Notes: generated by a model from the letters alone, not told the origin. 64,000 nt of DNA from Ryuthela nishihirai (GCA_038380435.1 JAWZYU010000131.1:186001-250000); one strand, 5' to 3'. Numbered from the stretch's first letter, positions 13,635 through 25,398 are shown. Program-made: numbers and translations.

Positions 13635-15430
13635 CGCCTGTAATAGAGCTAAAAGCTATTCCTGTGCTAACAACTTTACAATTTACACTCTGGGTGACAA
13701 TCTGCGTTAAATAAAAATAAACTTACTTAAAAATATTTTTACGCCTTTTTAAAATTACTTGAAAATATTTTTACGGCATAGAATTTTGAAAAAAAATCCA
13801 TTTATGTATCAAAATAGATATTTTAATGTTGTAATGCTTTATATTCATCAACTCGTATTATATAATGAGACTCTATGGCTAAAGTATAGTTTACGTCTTT
13901 TGAATTTCCAAAATATCGAATAATTCGCCAAATGGTTTGTTTCCATCAAGACATTATAAAGAATGAGATTCTATACCTTAAAACATTTTAAGTGCATAGA
14001 ATTTAAAAAAAAAACAATTTATATGTGAATATTGTTATTTTAGTGCTGTTTCCCGCGCACAAAACATAGGTAAAAGCTATATAGTGTGTAATAACTTTTG
14101 AATTTACAGCCAGATTCACAACCTGTTGCTTTATATTCATCAACTCGTAATATATAGATTCTTACGCTATAGTTCAATTGCATAGAATTTCGAAAATATC
14201 GAATTATTCACGAAAGAAATCAGTTTCAACTCTGTTTAAAACTCCTATAACAGAGTTAAAGCTATTCCTGTGCTAAGAACTTTACAATTTATAATCTGAG
14301 TAACAATCTGATGGTTTATTTCCCTCAAAGCATAATGTAAAATGATATTATATGCCTTAAAAATATTTTTAGGGCATAGAATTTTGAAAAAAAATCCATT
14401 TATGTATCAAAGTAGCTATTTTAGTGCTGTTTTCCGCGCATAAAACATAAGTAAAAGCTATGTGGTGTGTAATAACTTTTGAATTTACAGTCAGATTCAC
14501 AACCAAATGTTTATATTCATCAACTACTATTATATAATGAGTATAGATTTAGGTGCTAAGAATTTCAAGAATATCGAATGATTCTGCAAAATATCAGTTT
14601 CGACGCTTTAAAAAAATCAATTTATGCACCAAAGTAGCTGTTTTAACGCTGATTTCCACGCATAAATCATAGGTAAAATCGATTGCCAAAGAACAGTGCG
14701 AAAAGCTATTACGGTGCGAACAACGTTTCAATTTACAGGCTGAGTGACAATCTTATGGTTTATTTCCATCAAAACGTAAAATAAGATGATATTCTATGCC
14801 TTAAAAATGTTTCCATTGCATATAATTTTCAAAAAAAATCGATTTATATGTTAAAATTGCTATTTTAGAGCTGCTTTGAGCGCATGAAACATAGGTAAAA
14901 GATATGTGGTGCATAATGACATTTGAATTTACAGTTAGAGTCTCAACTTAATGCTTTATATTCATCAATTCCTATTATATAATGAGATTCTATGGCTGAA
15001 GTATACTTTCGGTGCGTAGATCTAACTACTCTTCAATTTACAGTCTGAGTGAGAATCTGATGATTTATTTTCATCAAGGCGTATTACAAAATGATATTCT
15101 ATGCGTTAAATATATTTTCAGTGCAGAGAATTTTGAAAAAAAAAATCAATTTATGTACCAAAGTAGCTGTTTTAACGCTGATTTCCACGCATAAATCATA
15201 GGTAAAAGCTATATGGAGTGTAATAATTTTTGAATTTACAGTCAGATTCACAACCAAATGCTTTATATTCATCAACCACTATTATATAATGAGATTCTAT
15301 GGCTAAAGTATACTTTGGGTGCATAGAATTTTAAAAATATCGAATTATTCACCAAAATATCAGTTTTAACTCTGTTTTAAACGCCTAAAACAGAATTAAA
15401 ATTTATTACTATGCTAACAACTTTTAAATA

Positions 15431-15460
15431 TCACAGCCTATAAATTTTTATAGGCTGTGA
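15431..15460. repeat. Short inverted repeat in SatA
   Basis: Arms of about 13 bases (TCACAGCCTATAA and its complement) separated by 4 bases. Neighbouring monomers have only one arm at this place. Confidence 0.85.
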
Positions 15461-18400
15461 AAATCTGATGGTTTCTCAAGGGGTATCTCGATCTCAAGGG
15501 GTAATATAAAATGATATTCTGTGCCTTAAAAATATTTTTACTGCATAGAATTTTGAAAAAAAAATCAATTTATGTATCAAAATAGCTGTTAGCGTGCTGC
15601 TTTCCCCCCATCAAACATTGGTAAAAGATATGTGGCCTAATCCTTTATATTCATCAACTCCTATTATATAATGAGTTTGTATGGCTGAAATATACTTTCG
15701 GTGCATAGAATTTGGAAAATATCGAATTATTCACTAAAATATCAGTTTCAACGCTGTTTTAAACACCTAAAACAGAGGTAAAATCTATTCCTGGGCTAAC
15801 TACTTTTCAATTTACAGTCTGAGTGAGAATCTGATGGATTTTTTTTCATCAAGGAGTATTACAAAATAATATTCAATGCGTTAAATATATTTTCAGTGAA
15901 GGGAATTTTGAAAAAAGTCGATTTATGTACCAAAGTAGCTGTTTTAACGCTGATTTCCACGCATAAATCATAGGTAACAGCTGTATGGAGTGTAATGATT
16001 TTTGAATTTACAGCGAGATTCACAACCTCATACTTTATATTCATCAACTCCTAATATATAATGAGATTCATAGGCTAAAGTACACTTTACCTGCATAGAA
16101 TTTCGAAAATATCGAATTATTCACCAAAATATCAGTCTCAACGCTGTTTTAAACGCCTAAAACAGAGTTAAACACTATTACTATGCTAACAACTTTTCAA
16201 TTTATAGGCTGTGACAATCTTATGGTTTATTTCCATCAAGGCGTAATATGAAACGATATTCTATGCCTTAAAAATATTTTCAGTGCATAAATTTTTGAAA
16301 AAAATCGACTTATGTATCAAAATAGCTATTTTTGCACTGTTTTTCCGCGCTTCAAAAATAGGTAAAAGCTATGTGGTGTGTAATAAATTTCGATTTTACA
16401 GTCAGATTCACAAACAAATGCTTTGTATTGATCAACTACTATTATATAATGAGATTCTGTTGCTAAAGTATAGATCAGGTGCTAAGAATTTCAAGAATAT
16501 CGAATGATTCAGCAAAATATCAGTTTCAACTCTGTTTAAAACGCCTATAACAAAGCTAAAAGCTATTGCTTTGGTAACAGCTTTACGATTTACAGTCTGA
16601 GTGAGAATCTGATGGTTTAGTTTCATCAAGGCGTATTACAAAATGATATTCTATGTGTTAAATATATTTTCACTGCATAGAATTTTGAAAAAAATTCTTT
16701 TTTGTATCAAAGAAGCGCGCTGTTTTCCGCGCGCTAAATTTAGGAAAAAGCTATTTAGCGTGTAATAACTTTTGAATTTACAGCCCGATTCACAACCAGT
16801 TGCTTTACATTTATCAACTCGTAATATATTAAGAGATTCTTAGGCGAAAGTATAGTTTAGGTGCATAGAATTTCGAAAATATCGAATTATTCACCAATAA
16901 ATCAGTTTCAACTCTTTAAAACGCCTATAACAGAGCTAAAAGCTATTCCTGTGCTAGCAACTTTACAATTTACAGTCTGAGTGACAATTTGATGGTTTAT
17001 TTCCCTCAATAATGTAAATTGATATTATATGCCATAAAAATATTTTTACTGCATGGAATTTTGAAAAGAATATCGATTTTTGTATCAGAATAGATGTTTT
17101 AAGGCTGATTTAGACGCATAAATCAAGGTAAAAGCTGTATGGTGTGTAATGACTTTTGAATTTACAGTCAGATTCACAACCTTATGCTTTATATTCATCA
17201 ACCACTAAATGAGATTCATAGGCTAAAGTATACTTTAGCTGCATAGAATTTCGAAAATATGGAATTATTCACCAAAAAAATCAGTTTCAAAAACTCAGTT
17301 TAAAACACCTATAACAGAGCTAAAAGCTATTCCTCGGCTAAGAACTTCTCAATTTACAGTCTGAGTGACAATCTCATGGTTTATTTCCATTAAAGCGTAA
17401 TATAAAATGATATTCTATGCCTTAAAAATATTTTCATTTCATAGAATTTTGAAAGAAATTCTTCTTTGTATCAAAATAGCTATTTTCGCGCTGTTTTCCG
17501 TGCGTTAAACATAGGAAAAAGCTGGGTAGTGTCTAATAACTTTTGAATTTATAGTCAGATTCTCAAACTATTACCTTATATTCATCAACTCCTATTTTAT
17601 AATGAGACTCTATGGCTAAAGTATAGTTTAGGTCATTTGAATTTCCAAAATATCGAATAATTCACCAAAATATCAGTTATAATGCGATTTTAAATGCCTA
17701 AAACTGTGCTAAAAGTTATTTAAATGCCTAAAGCTGTGCTAAAATTTAATTGTTGAATTTCTGTCAGAGTTAGAATCTGATACTTTGTTTACATCAAGGC
17801 GTTATATACAATGATATTGTATACCTTAAAAACCTTTTAACTGCAGAGAATTTTCGAAAAAAACGATTTATATGTGAAAATTGTTGTTTCAAAGCTGTGT
17901 CCCGCGCAGAAACCATAGGTAAAAAACTATGTGGTGTGTAATGACTTTTGAATTTACAGTCAGATTCTGAACCTAATGCTTTATATTCATGAACTACTAT
18001 TATATAATGAGATTCTATGGCTAAAATATACTTTAGGTGCTTAGAATTTCAAAAATATCGAATTACTCACCAAAGTATCAGTTTGTTTTAATGGCCTAAA
18101 ACAGAGACAAAAGCTATTTTTGTGCTAACAACATTTGAATTTACAGTCTGAGTGACAATCTGATGGTTTATTTTCATTAAGGCATAATATAAAATGATAT
18201 TCTATGCCTTAAAAATATTGTCACTGCATAAAATTTTGAAAAAAAACGATTTATGTATCAAAATAGCTATATTTCACTGTTTTTCCGCGCTTGAAACATA
18301 GGTAAAAACTATGTGGTGCCTAATAACTTTTGATTTTACAGTCAGATTCACAACCAAATGCTTTATATTCATCAACTACTATTATGTAATGAGATTCTGT

Positions 18401-19585
18401 TGATAAAGTACAGATCAGGTGCTAAGAATTTCAAAAATATCGAATTATTCACCAAAATATCAGTTTGAACAGTGTTTTAAACACCTAAAACAGAGCAAGA
18501 AGCTATTCCTTTGCTAACAACTTTTCAATTTACAGTCTGAGTGACAATCTGATGGTTTATTTCGATTAAAGCATAATATAAAATGATATTCTATGCCTTA
18601 AAAATATTTTCACTGCATAAAATTTTGAAAAAATTTGTTCTTTGTATCAAAATAGCTATTTTCGCGCGCTAAGCGTAGGAAAAAGCTATTTAGTGTGTAA
18701 TAACTTTTGAATTTACAGCCAGATTTACAACCTTTTGGCTTATATTTATCAAGTCGTAATATATAAAGAGATTCTTAGGCTAAAGTATAGTTTAGGTGCG
18801 TATAATTTCGAAAGTATCGAATTTTTCACCAAAAATTCAGTTTCAACTCTGTTTAAAGCGCCTATAACAGAACTAAAAGCTATTCCTGTGCTAACAACTT
18901 TATAATTTACAATCTGAGTGACAATTTGATGGTTTATTTCCCTCAAAGCGTAATATAAAATGATATCATATGCCTTAAAAATATTTTTATGGCATAGAAT
19001 TTTGAAAAATCCATTTATGTATGATAATAGATATTTTAGTACTGTTGTCCGCGCATAAAACGTAAGTAAAAGCTATGTGGTGTCTAATAACTTTTGAATT
19101 TTTAGTCAGATTCTCAAACTAATGCTTTATATTCATCAACTCGTAATATGTAATGAGACTCTATGGCTAGAGTATAGTTTAGGTCCTTTGAATTTCCAAA
19201 ATATCGAATAATTCACCAAAATATCAGTTATAATGCCTAAAATTGTGATTAAAGTTATTCCTGTGAATTTCCTGTTGTGTGAGAATCTGATGGTGTTTCC
19301 ATGAAGATTACATTTTATACCTTAAAAATATTATAACTGCAAAGAATTTTCAAAATGATCGCTTTATATGTGAAAATTGTTGTTTTAGCGCTGTTTCCCG
19401 CGCACAAAACATAGGTAAAACTATGTAGTGTGTAATGACTTTTGAATTTACAGTCAGATTCACAACCTCATGCATATCATTATTATTTAATTATGCATAT
19501 AATTTTTTATATTCATCAACTCGTATTATATAATGAGATTCATAATCTACAGTTTAGCTGCATAGAATTTCGAAAATATTGAATG

Positions 19586-19660
19586 TCACCAAAATATCAG
19601 TTTTAATACTATTTTAATCGTTAGGCGATTAAAATAGTATTAAAACTGATATTTTGGTGA
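19586..19660. repeat. Perfect 35-bp inverted repeat with 5-bp loop
   Basis: Left arm 19586-19620 is ordinary inverted SatA sequence beginning TCACCAAAATATCAG. The loop TTAGG is 19621-19625. The right arm 19626-19660 is the exact reverse complement of the left arm. The sequence then continues with unrelated bases at CTTATAGACA. Confidence 0.95.
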
Positions 19661-20296
19661 CTTATAGACAGAGATAAATATTTTCACTGCATAGAATTTT
19701 CAAAAAAATTGATTTTTATGTTAAAATTGCAATTTTAGAGCTGTTTTCCGCGTATAAAACACAGGTAAAAGATATGTGGTGTGTAAATGACATTTGAATT
19801 TACAGTTAGATTCACAACCTAATGCTTTATATTCATCAATTCCTATTATATAATGAGTTTGCTATTATTGTGTGACAATCTGATGGTTTATTTCAATTAA
19901 AGCTAATATAAAATGATATTCTATGCCTTAAAAATATTTTCACTGCATAGAATTTTGAAAAAAATTCTTCTTTGTATCAAAATAGCTATTTTCGCCCTTT
20001 TTCCGCGCATAAAACCTAAGTAAAAGCTATGTTGTGAATTAAAAGGTCACTCAATAGCTTTGAATTTAGAGTCAGATTCTCCAATTAATGCTTTATATTG
20101 ATCAACTCGTATTATATAATGAGATTCTATGGCTAAAGTCTACTTTCGGTGCAAAGAATTTCGAAAATATCGTATTATTCACCAAAATATCAGTTTCGAC
20201 GCTGTTTCAATTGCCAAAAAACAGAAGAGAAAGCTGTTCCTGTGCTAACAACTTATCAATTTACAGTCTGAGGGAATATGTAAAAACTTTTCAGGG

Positions 20297-20645
20297 GGGG
20301 CATAAGTAAAATGTGACCTTCAGGGGTAAAATATTCCAGCGTTAAAGAACACGCTGGATAGACTTCACGGGAGGCTACCATCTATCTCTTAAAAGCTGTC
20401 AGGTGGATATCCTTCCCCCAACTTTCTCTGAGTCTTCGGGGTTCTTTGTCCTGGCCATTTATCCTATTGTGTGGAAAAAAGTGACCTTCAGAGGGAAATA
20501 TTCCAACGTTAATGAACACGCTGGATAGCCTTGACGGAAAGCTACCATCCGTCTCTTAAAAGCTGTCCAGTAGATATCCTTCCCCCAACTTTCTCTGAGT
20601 CTTCGGATTCCTTGCGACATGATCATTTAGCTGTCTTAATATGTC
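20297..20645 (+). repeat. Tandem repeat of a SINE 3' domain
   Basis: Two consecutive units of about 170-175 bases, preceded by the tail of a third. Each contains GAACACGCTGGATAG, GGCTACCATC / AGCTACCATC, CCCCCAACTTTCTCTGAGTC and a tail GTGACCTTCAG. The same order of motifs forms the 3' two-fifths of the SINEs at 49061-49450 and 29284-29620. The tRNA-like head is missing from both units. Confidence 0.75.
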
Positions 20646-20670
20646 CAAGGGTATACCACAGAAAAGGGCC

Positions 20671-21830
20671 TTAAATTCCCACAAAAAATGTATTCATGGG
20701 GGTGGGGAGGTAACATAGACCACAAAACCATAATGTCTTATGAAGAAATTCCCTGTCTGGGTCTTTATAAGTGGGACCAAATCCCTTATAGAGAACCTCT
20801 ATGGGATCAAATCCTGCAGCCTTGTCCGAACATAAAAATTTTGGATATTTTTCTTTAGGCAAAAGTTTGAACAGTTCTTTTCCAGTTTCTCTATTAGATG
20901 CAATAATTGGGTCGGCCTGAAGGTCACATAATTCCATTTGATATTTAGGATCTACGGTGCTTACTAATAAAAGCGTGCTTACTAAATAAATTACTAATAA
21001 GTGCGATTACTAAATAAATTTAAACTTTGCTTAAGGTCATCAAATTGAGAAAATCTTGTATTAAAATCTTAAAATTTAGGAACAAATTTTTAAAAATTAA
21101 CTGTTGTATTAAGTTGCTTCATTTCTTCGTAGAACTCTTTACAAGTTTCAAAATGAATTAAATTGTTTTCCTGCAAATTTGATTACAACAATTGAAAAAT
21201 TAATACTTTTTACTAAACCCAGTAACATAATTATAAAGACAGCACATGTTTTGATCTTTCCATTGTAAGGATTTATAGAAGACATTCAAATAATCTGTAA
21301 TGTCTGTAGGAAAGCAAGTGAACATAGAAAATTTTCATCATCAAAACTTGCTATTAAATTTTCATCGGTTCTGTGAGAAAGAGATGAATTTCTTTTCGAA
21401 GTATAAAAAAACTCTTGAGGCATTTTCCGGCACCTAACCAGCGAATATTAACTACGTAAAAGCAGATCGCCATATTCAGCATGCAGTTCGTCCAAAAAAG
21501 CTTTAAATTTTCTGTGTGTAAGAGATAAATAATAATAAATTTTCTGTGTGTAATTTTCGCCACGAATTAAATTGGCAATTTGGACAACCTTTTCCATTAT
21601 GTCGTTTAGTCTCAGCGAAATGCCGCCACATTGGACAATGCAGTCAACCAGTCAACACAATTCGACATGCGCAGTGAGAGCGATTCGTGCTGTCGTTAGA
21701 TGCTTCTTACTACTGCAGCTTCATAAAAAACATTTGTTTGATGACGCCGCACCGCTTTTAAAAGGTTTTAGAAGTTTGCCGATCGGCTTAAGATTGTTTT
21801 GTAAACTTTATACAGAATGAGTAAGTTGAA
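20671..21830 (-). pseudogene. hAT-superfamily transposase relic (ZBED5/GTF2IRD2-like)
   Basis: On the minus strand, readings in shifting frames from about 21700 down to 20671 follow the usual order of this domesticated-transposase-like hAT family. First come IMEKVVQIANLIRG and RKFKAFLDELHAEYGD, then RWLGAGKCLKSFFILRKEI (within 21354-21563), DENFLCSLAFLTDITDYLNV, and MELCDLQADPII with KEKYPKF (within 20671-20937). Family assignment is from memory of these motifs. There are several frameshifts, a short direct duplication around 21505-21560 (TAAATTTTCTGTGTGTAA type), and an inserted-looking ACTAATAA repeat near 20960-21010. The protein is dead. Terminal repeats were not identified with confidence; GTGGGCCAC near 21930 could lie near the 5' end. 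Confidence 0.6.
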
Positions 21831-22140
21831 GATTGCATATCAAGTAAAGTAATATAAGTCGACAAAAAATTATAATTTAGATTACAGATATTTTTTTAAA
21901 ATTTCAAGTAAAAACTTAATTTTGTTCGTGGGCCACAAAAAGCACAGCGCTTCTCTAGTTAATGTTTATAAATGCTTTAATAATGCTTAAATGCTATGCT
22001 TCAATGTATCATCGAGAAAAAATATGTCAAGTAGTGTTAAATATGGACTTTTTGAGGATCGCAATATCAGTCCACCTCTACCAATTCAAAGATTTGAAAA
22101 TTCGGCATTTTAATACATTACATGTGATAGTATCCTGGTG
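21831..22140. other. Unassigned AT-rich spacer
   Basis: No convincing gene. The stretch includes CAGCGCTTCTC at about 21942, which looks a little like a hAT end but has no partner that I could find. The 60-codon plus-strand reading at 21962-22144 resembles nothing I know. Confidence 0.4.
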
Positions 22141-22529
22141 CTGACCATATAAACCCACTGGACTGATTCCTGAGATAGATTATGGATCCTGATTTTGCTG
22201 CACTGGTGGGCTTCTATGGAGGATCTTCCGCTGTGTTTTCTGTTTGTTTGTGGGTTGACAACCCCAAGTGAATAGATTCACAGGATATGTTTATCAGCTG
22301 GTGGATAATCCTGAGCAGAGGTCATCGTAGGCACCTGAACTCTTTGATTCTATTGGCATCGTCAAATTCTACATTGGAGGAAGTCTTGTAGTGTAGATGG
22401 CTTCAGCCTCCAGTGGTGTGGGAACGTGTCTTTGCCCCATGTCGGTGATTAGGGGGCTGTTTGATATTTTCGGCATTCCTTCTCTCAATACACATAGTTT
22501 CTTTAAACATCCTACTAACCATTTTTTCT

Positions 22530-23210
22530 CCATAGGCAGTTGGAATGTGAGGACTCTGCACAGAGCTTTTTCTCTTGATGTCCTCACACAAGAATTCCAC
22601 CATTGTAATTTAGATATTCTCGGATTGCAAGAGACCAGATGACAGATAAAGGTCAGATTCCTTAAAATAATCTTAAATTTCTCTTTTCAGGGAGGGATGA
22701 CAATAAGCATCACCAAGGCGTGGGTCTGCTTCTCAGCAGACACGCTAGTGATGCTCTTCTAGGATATGAGTGCATTAATGAAAGGCTTCTTACAGCAAAA
22801 TTTCAGACAAGCGTTAAAGATTGAATGTAATCTGCTGTTATTCCCCCACTGAGGATGCCGATGAGAATGAGAAGGATAGGTTTTATGGAAAACTTCAGGA
22901 TATTTTGAATTCTGTCAAGAAAGGAGATATTACCTTTGTTCTTGGTGACTTCAATGCCAAAGTTGGTACTGACTCTGACCTTTGGGGAGGAGTAATAGGA
23001 CCTTTTGGTATTGGTAGCTGCAATGGCAATGGGCAACGTCTCCTAAAGGTAAGGAAACTCAATGGATTCAGAATAACTAACACTTATTGCAAACACCGCG
23101 ACATACATAAGTACATATGGGTTTCACCCTATGGGTTGCATAAGAATACGATTGATTATATATTAATTAACAGCAAATGGGCTAGTTCTATTAGGAATAC
23201 CAGGTCATAA
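22530..23210 (+). pseudogene. LINE copy 1: endonuclease domain
   Basis: The domain opens with GSWNVRTLHRAFSLD and LDILGLQETR (within 22397-22642), the Asn and Glu metal-site motifs of AP-endonuclease-like domains. It resumes after frame breaks with NKHHQGVGLLLS and then, within 22821-23210, CCYSPTEDADENEK, FVLGDFNAKVG and YGLHKNTIDYILIN. The GDFNA and IDYIL motifs are the second half of the active site. The enzyme would nick target DNA to prime reverse transcription. A stop follows QETR and at least two frameshifts separate the pieces. Confidence 0.75.
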
Positions 23211-23255
23211 AGGGGAGATGAAATTAGATCTGACCATTACCTTGTTAAAAGTGTC

Positions 23256-23702
23256 TTGCAACTTAAATTTAAAAAGCGTTGTGCTAAGGTTAAAAAATTT
23301 ACCTTCAATACTGAAGTTCTGAAAGATCCAGTTATAGCTAAAGCTTACCATGATAGGTTACTTAGTCATTATGACAGTCATGGTATGCTTACTACTGAAG
23401 TTGAGGAAGAATGGGATCATTTTAAACAGCCTTTTTTGGACACTAACAGTACTCTTTTACGGAAAAAAGAGCAGAAGAGACAGAATTATCATAGTGATAA
23501 TGCACTTCAGCTTATTTCGGAAAGAAAGAACTGCAGGAATGTCCTTAATCAATACCCTACTACTCTTAACAGAAAGCATTACAGAGAACTTAGTAAGCGT
23601 CTAAAAGATCAGTTAGCTGCTCATAAGAATCTTTGGCTTGATGGTTTGGCTGACAAAGACGAGGAAGCAGTTAGACACCACAACAACAGAAAGCTGTATT
23701 AA
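23256..23702 (+). pseudogene. LINE copy 1: linker between endonuclease and reverse transcriptase
   Basis: A 148-codon open stretch, rich in Lys, Arg and Asn, with LKFKKRCAKVKKFTFNTEVL and KHYRELSKRLKDQLAAHKNL. The same linker is found on the minus strand at 27519-28031 in copy 2, which supports it as real element coding sequence. No catalytic motif is expected here. It is out of frame with the flanking pieces. Confidence 0.65.
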
Positions 23703-23824
23703 ATAGTTAATGTTTTGTGTGGTAGAAAACGGACAGTTTCTGTCATGGCTAGGTGAGCCGAGCATTTCAGTGATATTCTAAACAATGTGGTTAGTTCTAC
23801 TCTCATTGTTTGCAATGATGATAG

Positions 23825-24720
23825 ATGCATTGGCAGCTTCGAGCTATAGCACAATCTGAAGTTATTTTCGCTGTTTCTAAACTTAAACTTCATAAATCCC
23901 CAGGGGTAGATGAAATTATTACAGAAATGCTTAGAGCTGGGAATGTTTCGGTTACCACTTGGATGACTGAAATTCTGAATATCTTTTATGATAAAGGCAT
24001 GGTTCCTAATGATTTTACCAGAGCTATTGATATCCCTATTTTCAAAAAAAGTGATCGCAGTTTTTGTGATAACTATAGGGGTATGAGCCTACTCTCTGTT
24101 CCAGCAAAAATTCTTTCCATGATTGTGCTTAATAGAATTAAAAACCTGATTGACAGATTGCCTGATGAGCAATGTGGATTCAAAAGTGGTAGGGGCTGTG
24201 TGGATCAGATATTTTCACTTAGATTCTTGAGAAATGTTTCAGACACCTTTGGTTGCTAGCTTTGTTGATTTCAAAAAGGCTTTTGACTCTGTTGATCGTC
24301 ATAATTTGTGGTTGATTGTGGGATCATTGGTATACCATATAAGTTAGTTAACATAATGAGAGTTTGTAAGGCTTGTAGCAATTGGTTTAGCATTACTTCT
24401 GGTTTTCGACAAGGTTTCTTTTTGTCCCCTTTTCTCTCTAGTTTGGTTATTGATTTTGTTATGCGAAATTCCCTTCAAGGGAAAGATGTTGGCCTTAAAT
24501 GGGCTGGAGATACGAAAATTTCTGATTTAGATTATGCTGATGATTTAGATTATGCTGATTAGGATGATGATTTAGCCCTTTTGGCAAATGAAGTTGGTGA
24601 GATGAACTCCTTCATTAGAGCTGTTGATGAAACTGGTAGTAGCGTGATGAAAATTGGTCAAGCAGGCTGTGATTCAATTAATCTGAATGGTTGCAGTCTT
24701 GAGCAGGTGTCAGTTTAATT
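23825..24720 (+). pseudogene. LINE copy 1: reverse transcriptase domain
   Basis: Motifs occur in the canonical order: KLHKSPGVDEI, NYRGMSLLSVPAKIL, EQCGFKSGRGCVDQI, then FVDFKKAFDSVDR at 24261-24299 with the first catalytic Asp. A GFRQGFFLSPFL-like block follows within 24308-24562 and YADD at 24533-24544. The catalytic region carries a perfect 18-bp tandem duplication (24524-24541 and 24542-24559), so the motif is read twice and runs into a stop at 24560. Copy 2 has the undoubled version. A frame break separates 24259 from 24261. Confidence 0.8.
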
Positions 24721-24730
24721 ATTTTGGGAC

Positions 24731-24833
24731 TATGTAAGAAATAATGGTGATGTGCGGCATGAGATTAACAGACGAATAGAATCCCTATTCGTCTGTTAAT
24801 CTCATGCCGCACATCACCATTATCTCTTACATA
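24731..24833. repeat. 49-bp inverted repeat inside the LINE
   Basis: Left arm 24731-24779 is normal element sequence. Bases 24780-24784 form a 5-base loop, and the right arm 24785-24833 is its reverse complement with one mismatch. Copy 2 (about 26385-26460) has the unrearranged sequence here, so the right arm is a later inverted addition. Confidence 0.92.
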
Positions 24834-25320
24834 GGGACTTTTAAGAATCTATGGAGAGTGTGGAGAAATAGGCGTATACACCTAAAGACTAAAATTAGAC
24901 TGTATAATAGTTTGGTTCTTTCTAGGGTCAGTTATGGTAGAGAAACGTGGACACTTTGTAAACATGATAACAGGAAACTAGATGCTTTTGATTCCAGATG
25001 CTTACATCTTGGTTAACTTTGTAACTAATGATGAGGTTAGGCAAAGGAGTCTGCAATCTCCTTTAAGCAGCATATTGTGCAGAGAAAGACTCCGTTGGTT
25101 TTGGCAGTGCTGCCCGTATGGAAATTATAGTTTGACGAATAAGGTTATGAACAGTGTCCCTAAAGGCCTCAGAAAGAAGGGGAGACCCAGGATGCGGTGG
25201 GCTGACAATGTCAAACAGGACCTTGTTAGAATTAGTGTGCAGTGGCCGGATGCAGTAGATGCAGCTCAGGATAGACTTGCTTGGAGAACTAAATTGCACT
25301 GTCTGGTTGGACCTTCATAG
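24804..25320 (+). pseudogene. LINE copy 1: C-terminal region after reverse transcriptase
   Basis: Overlapping frames give FKNLWRVWRNRRIHLKTKIR, LVLSRVSYG, VTNDEVRQRSLQ and then LRKKGRPRMRWADNVKQDL. The pattern of a Trp/Arg-rich stretch, a (F/W)-x-x-H-like helix and GRP-x-x-RW is what follows the reverse transcriptase in RTE/I-type LINEs. In copy 2 the corresponding segment still reads RWFGHVARM, whereas copy 1 has degraded to RWFWQCCPYG. The region ends shortly before the TGA tail. Confidence 0.7.
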
Positions 25321-25332
25321 CCTATGGCTGCT

Positions 25333-25398
<66 letters not shown>
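25333..25398 (+). repeat. (TGA)n tail of LINE copy 1
   Basis: Twenty-two uninterrupted TGA units. They sit directly after the element's 3' end (GGCTGCT), where copy 2 has its own interrupted TCA/TGA run, so this is an element tail rather than an independent microsatellite. Confidence 0.9.

Larger units (their letters stand above)
8613..18945. repeat. Segmental tandem duplication, unit 2
   Basis: Second copy of the LINE fragment / flank / plus SatA / minus SatA block. The last part (about 17500-18945) is nearly base-for-base like 7180-8605, including the distinctive doubled AAATGCCTAAA(A/G)CTGTGCT stretch at about 7356-7407 and 17692-17743. The middle (about 14500-17500) contains additional satellite copies relative to unit 1. 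Confidence 0.78.
13635..20272 (-). repeat. SatA satellite array, minus orientation
   Basis: Inverted SatA; the flip near 13634 is the duplicate of the flip near 4808. It continues past the end of the duplicated unit to about 20272, where satellite similarity stops within TTTACAGTCTGAGGGAATAT. It contains two clean local inverted repeats (15431-15460 and 19586-19660) and several scrambled partial monomers, for example around 14600-14720. No gene seen. Confidence 0.88.
22141..25398 (+). mobile_element. RTE-like non-LTR retrotransposon, copy 1 (degraded)
   Basis: A LINE with an apurinic-type endonuclease followed by reverse transcriptase and a C-terminal region, ending in a (TGA)n tail at 25333-25398. 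The endonuclease is of the kind often labelled craniofacial-development-protein-2-like. The tail and short C-terminus suit RTE-type elements, but I cannot settle the clade by eye. The 5' boundary near 22141 is approximate; 22141-22530 has no clear reading and may be 5' UTR. Several frameshifts, stops, an 18-bp duplication in the catalytic motif and a 49-bp inverted insertion make it inactive. A second copy lies tail-to-tail at 25843-28665. Confidence 0.75.

Noticed and set aside
1676..20272. Many 60-90 codon open readings in SatA as small genes
   Set aside because: They recur only because the satellite repeats, change frame between monomers, appear on both strands and show no recognisable protein features.
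25333..25398. Independent TGA microsatellite
   Set aside because: It sits exactly at the 3' end of LINE copy 1 and copy 2 has a related tail, so it is part of the element.
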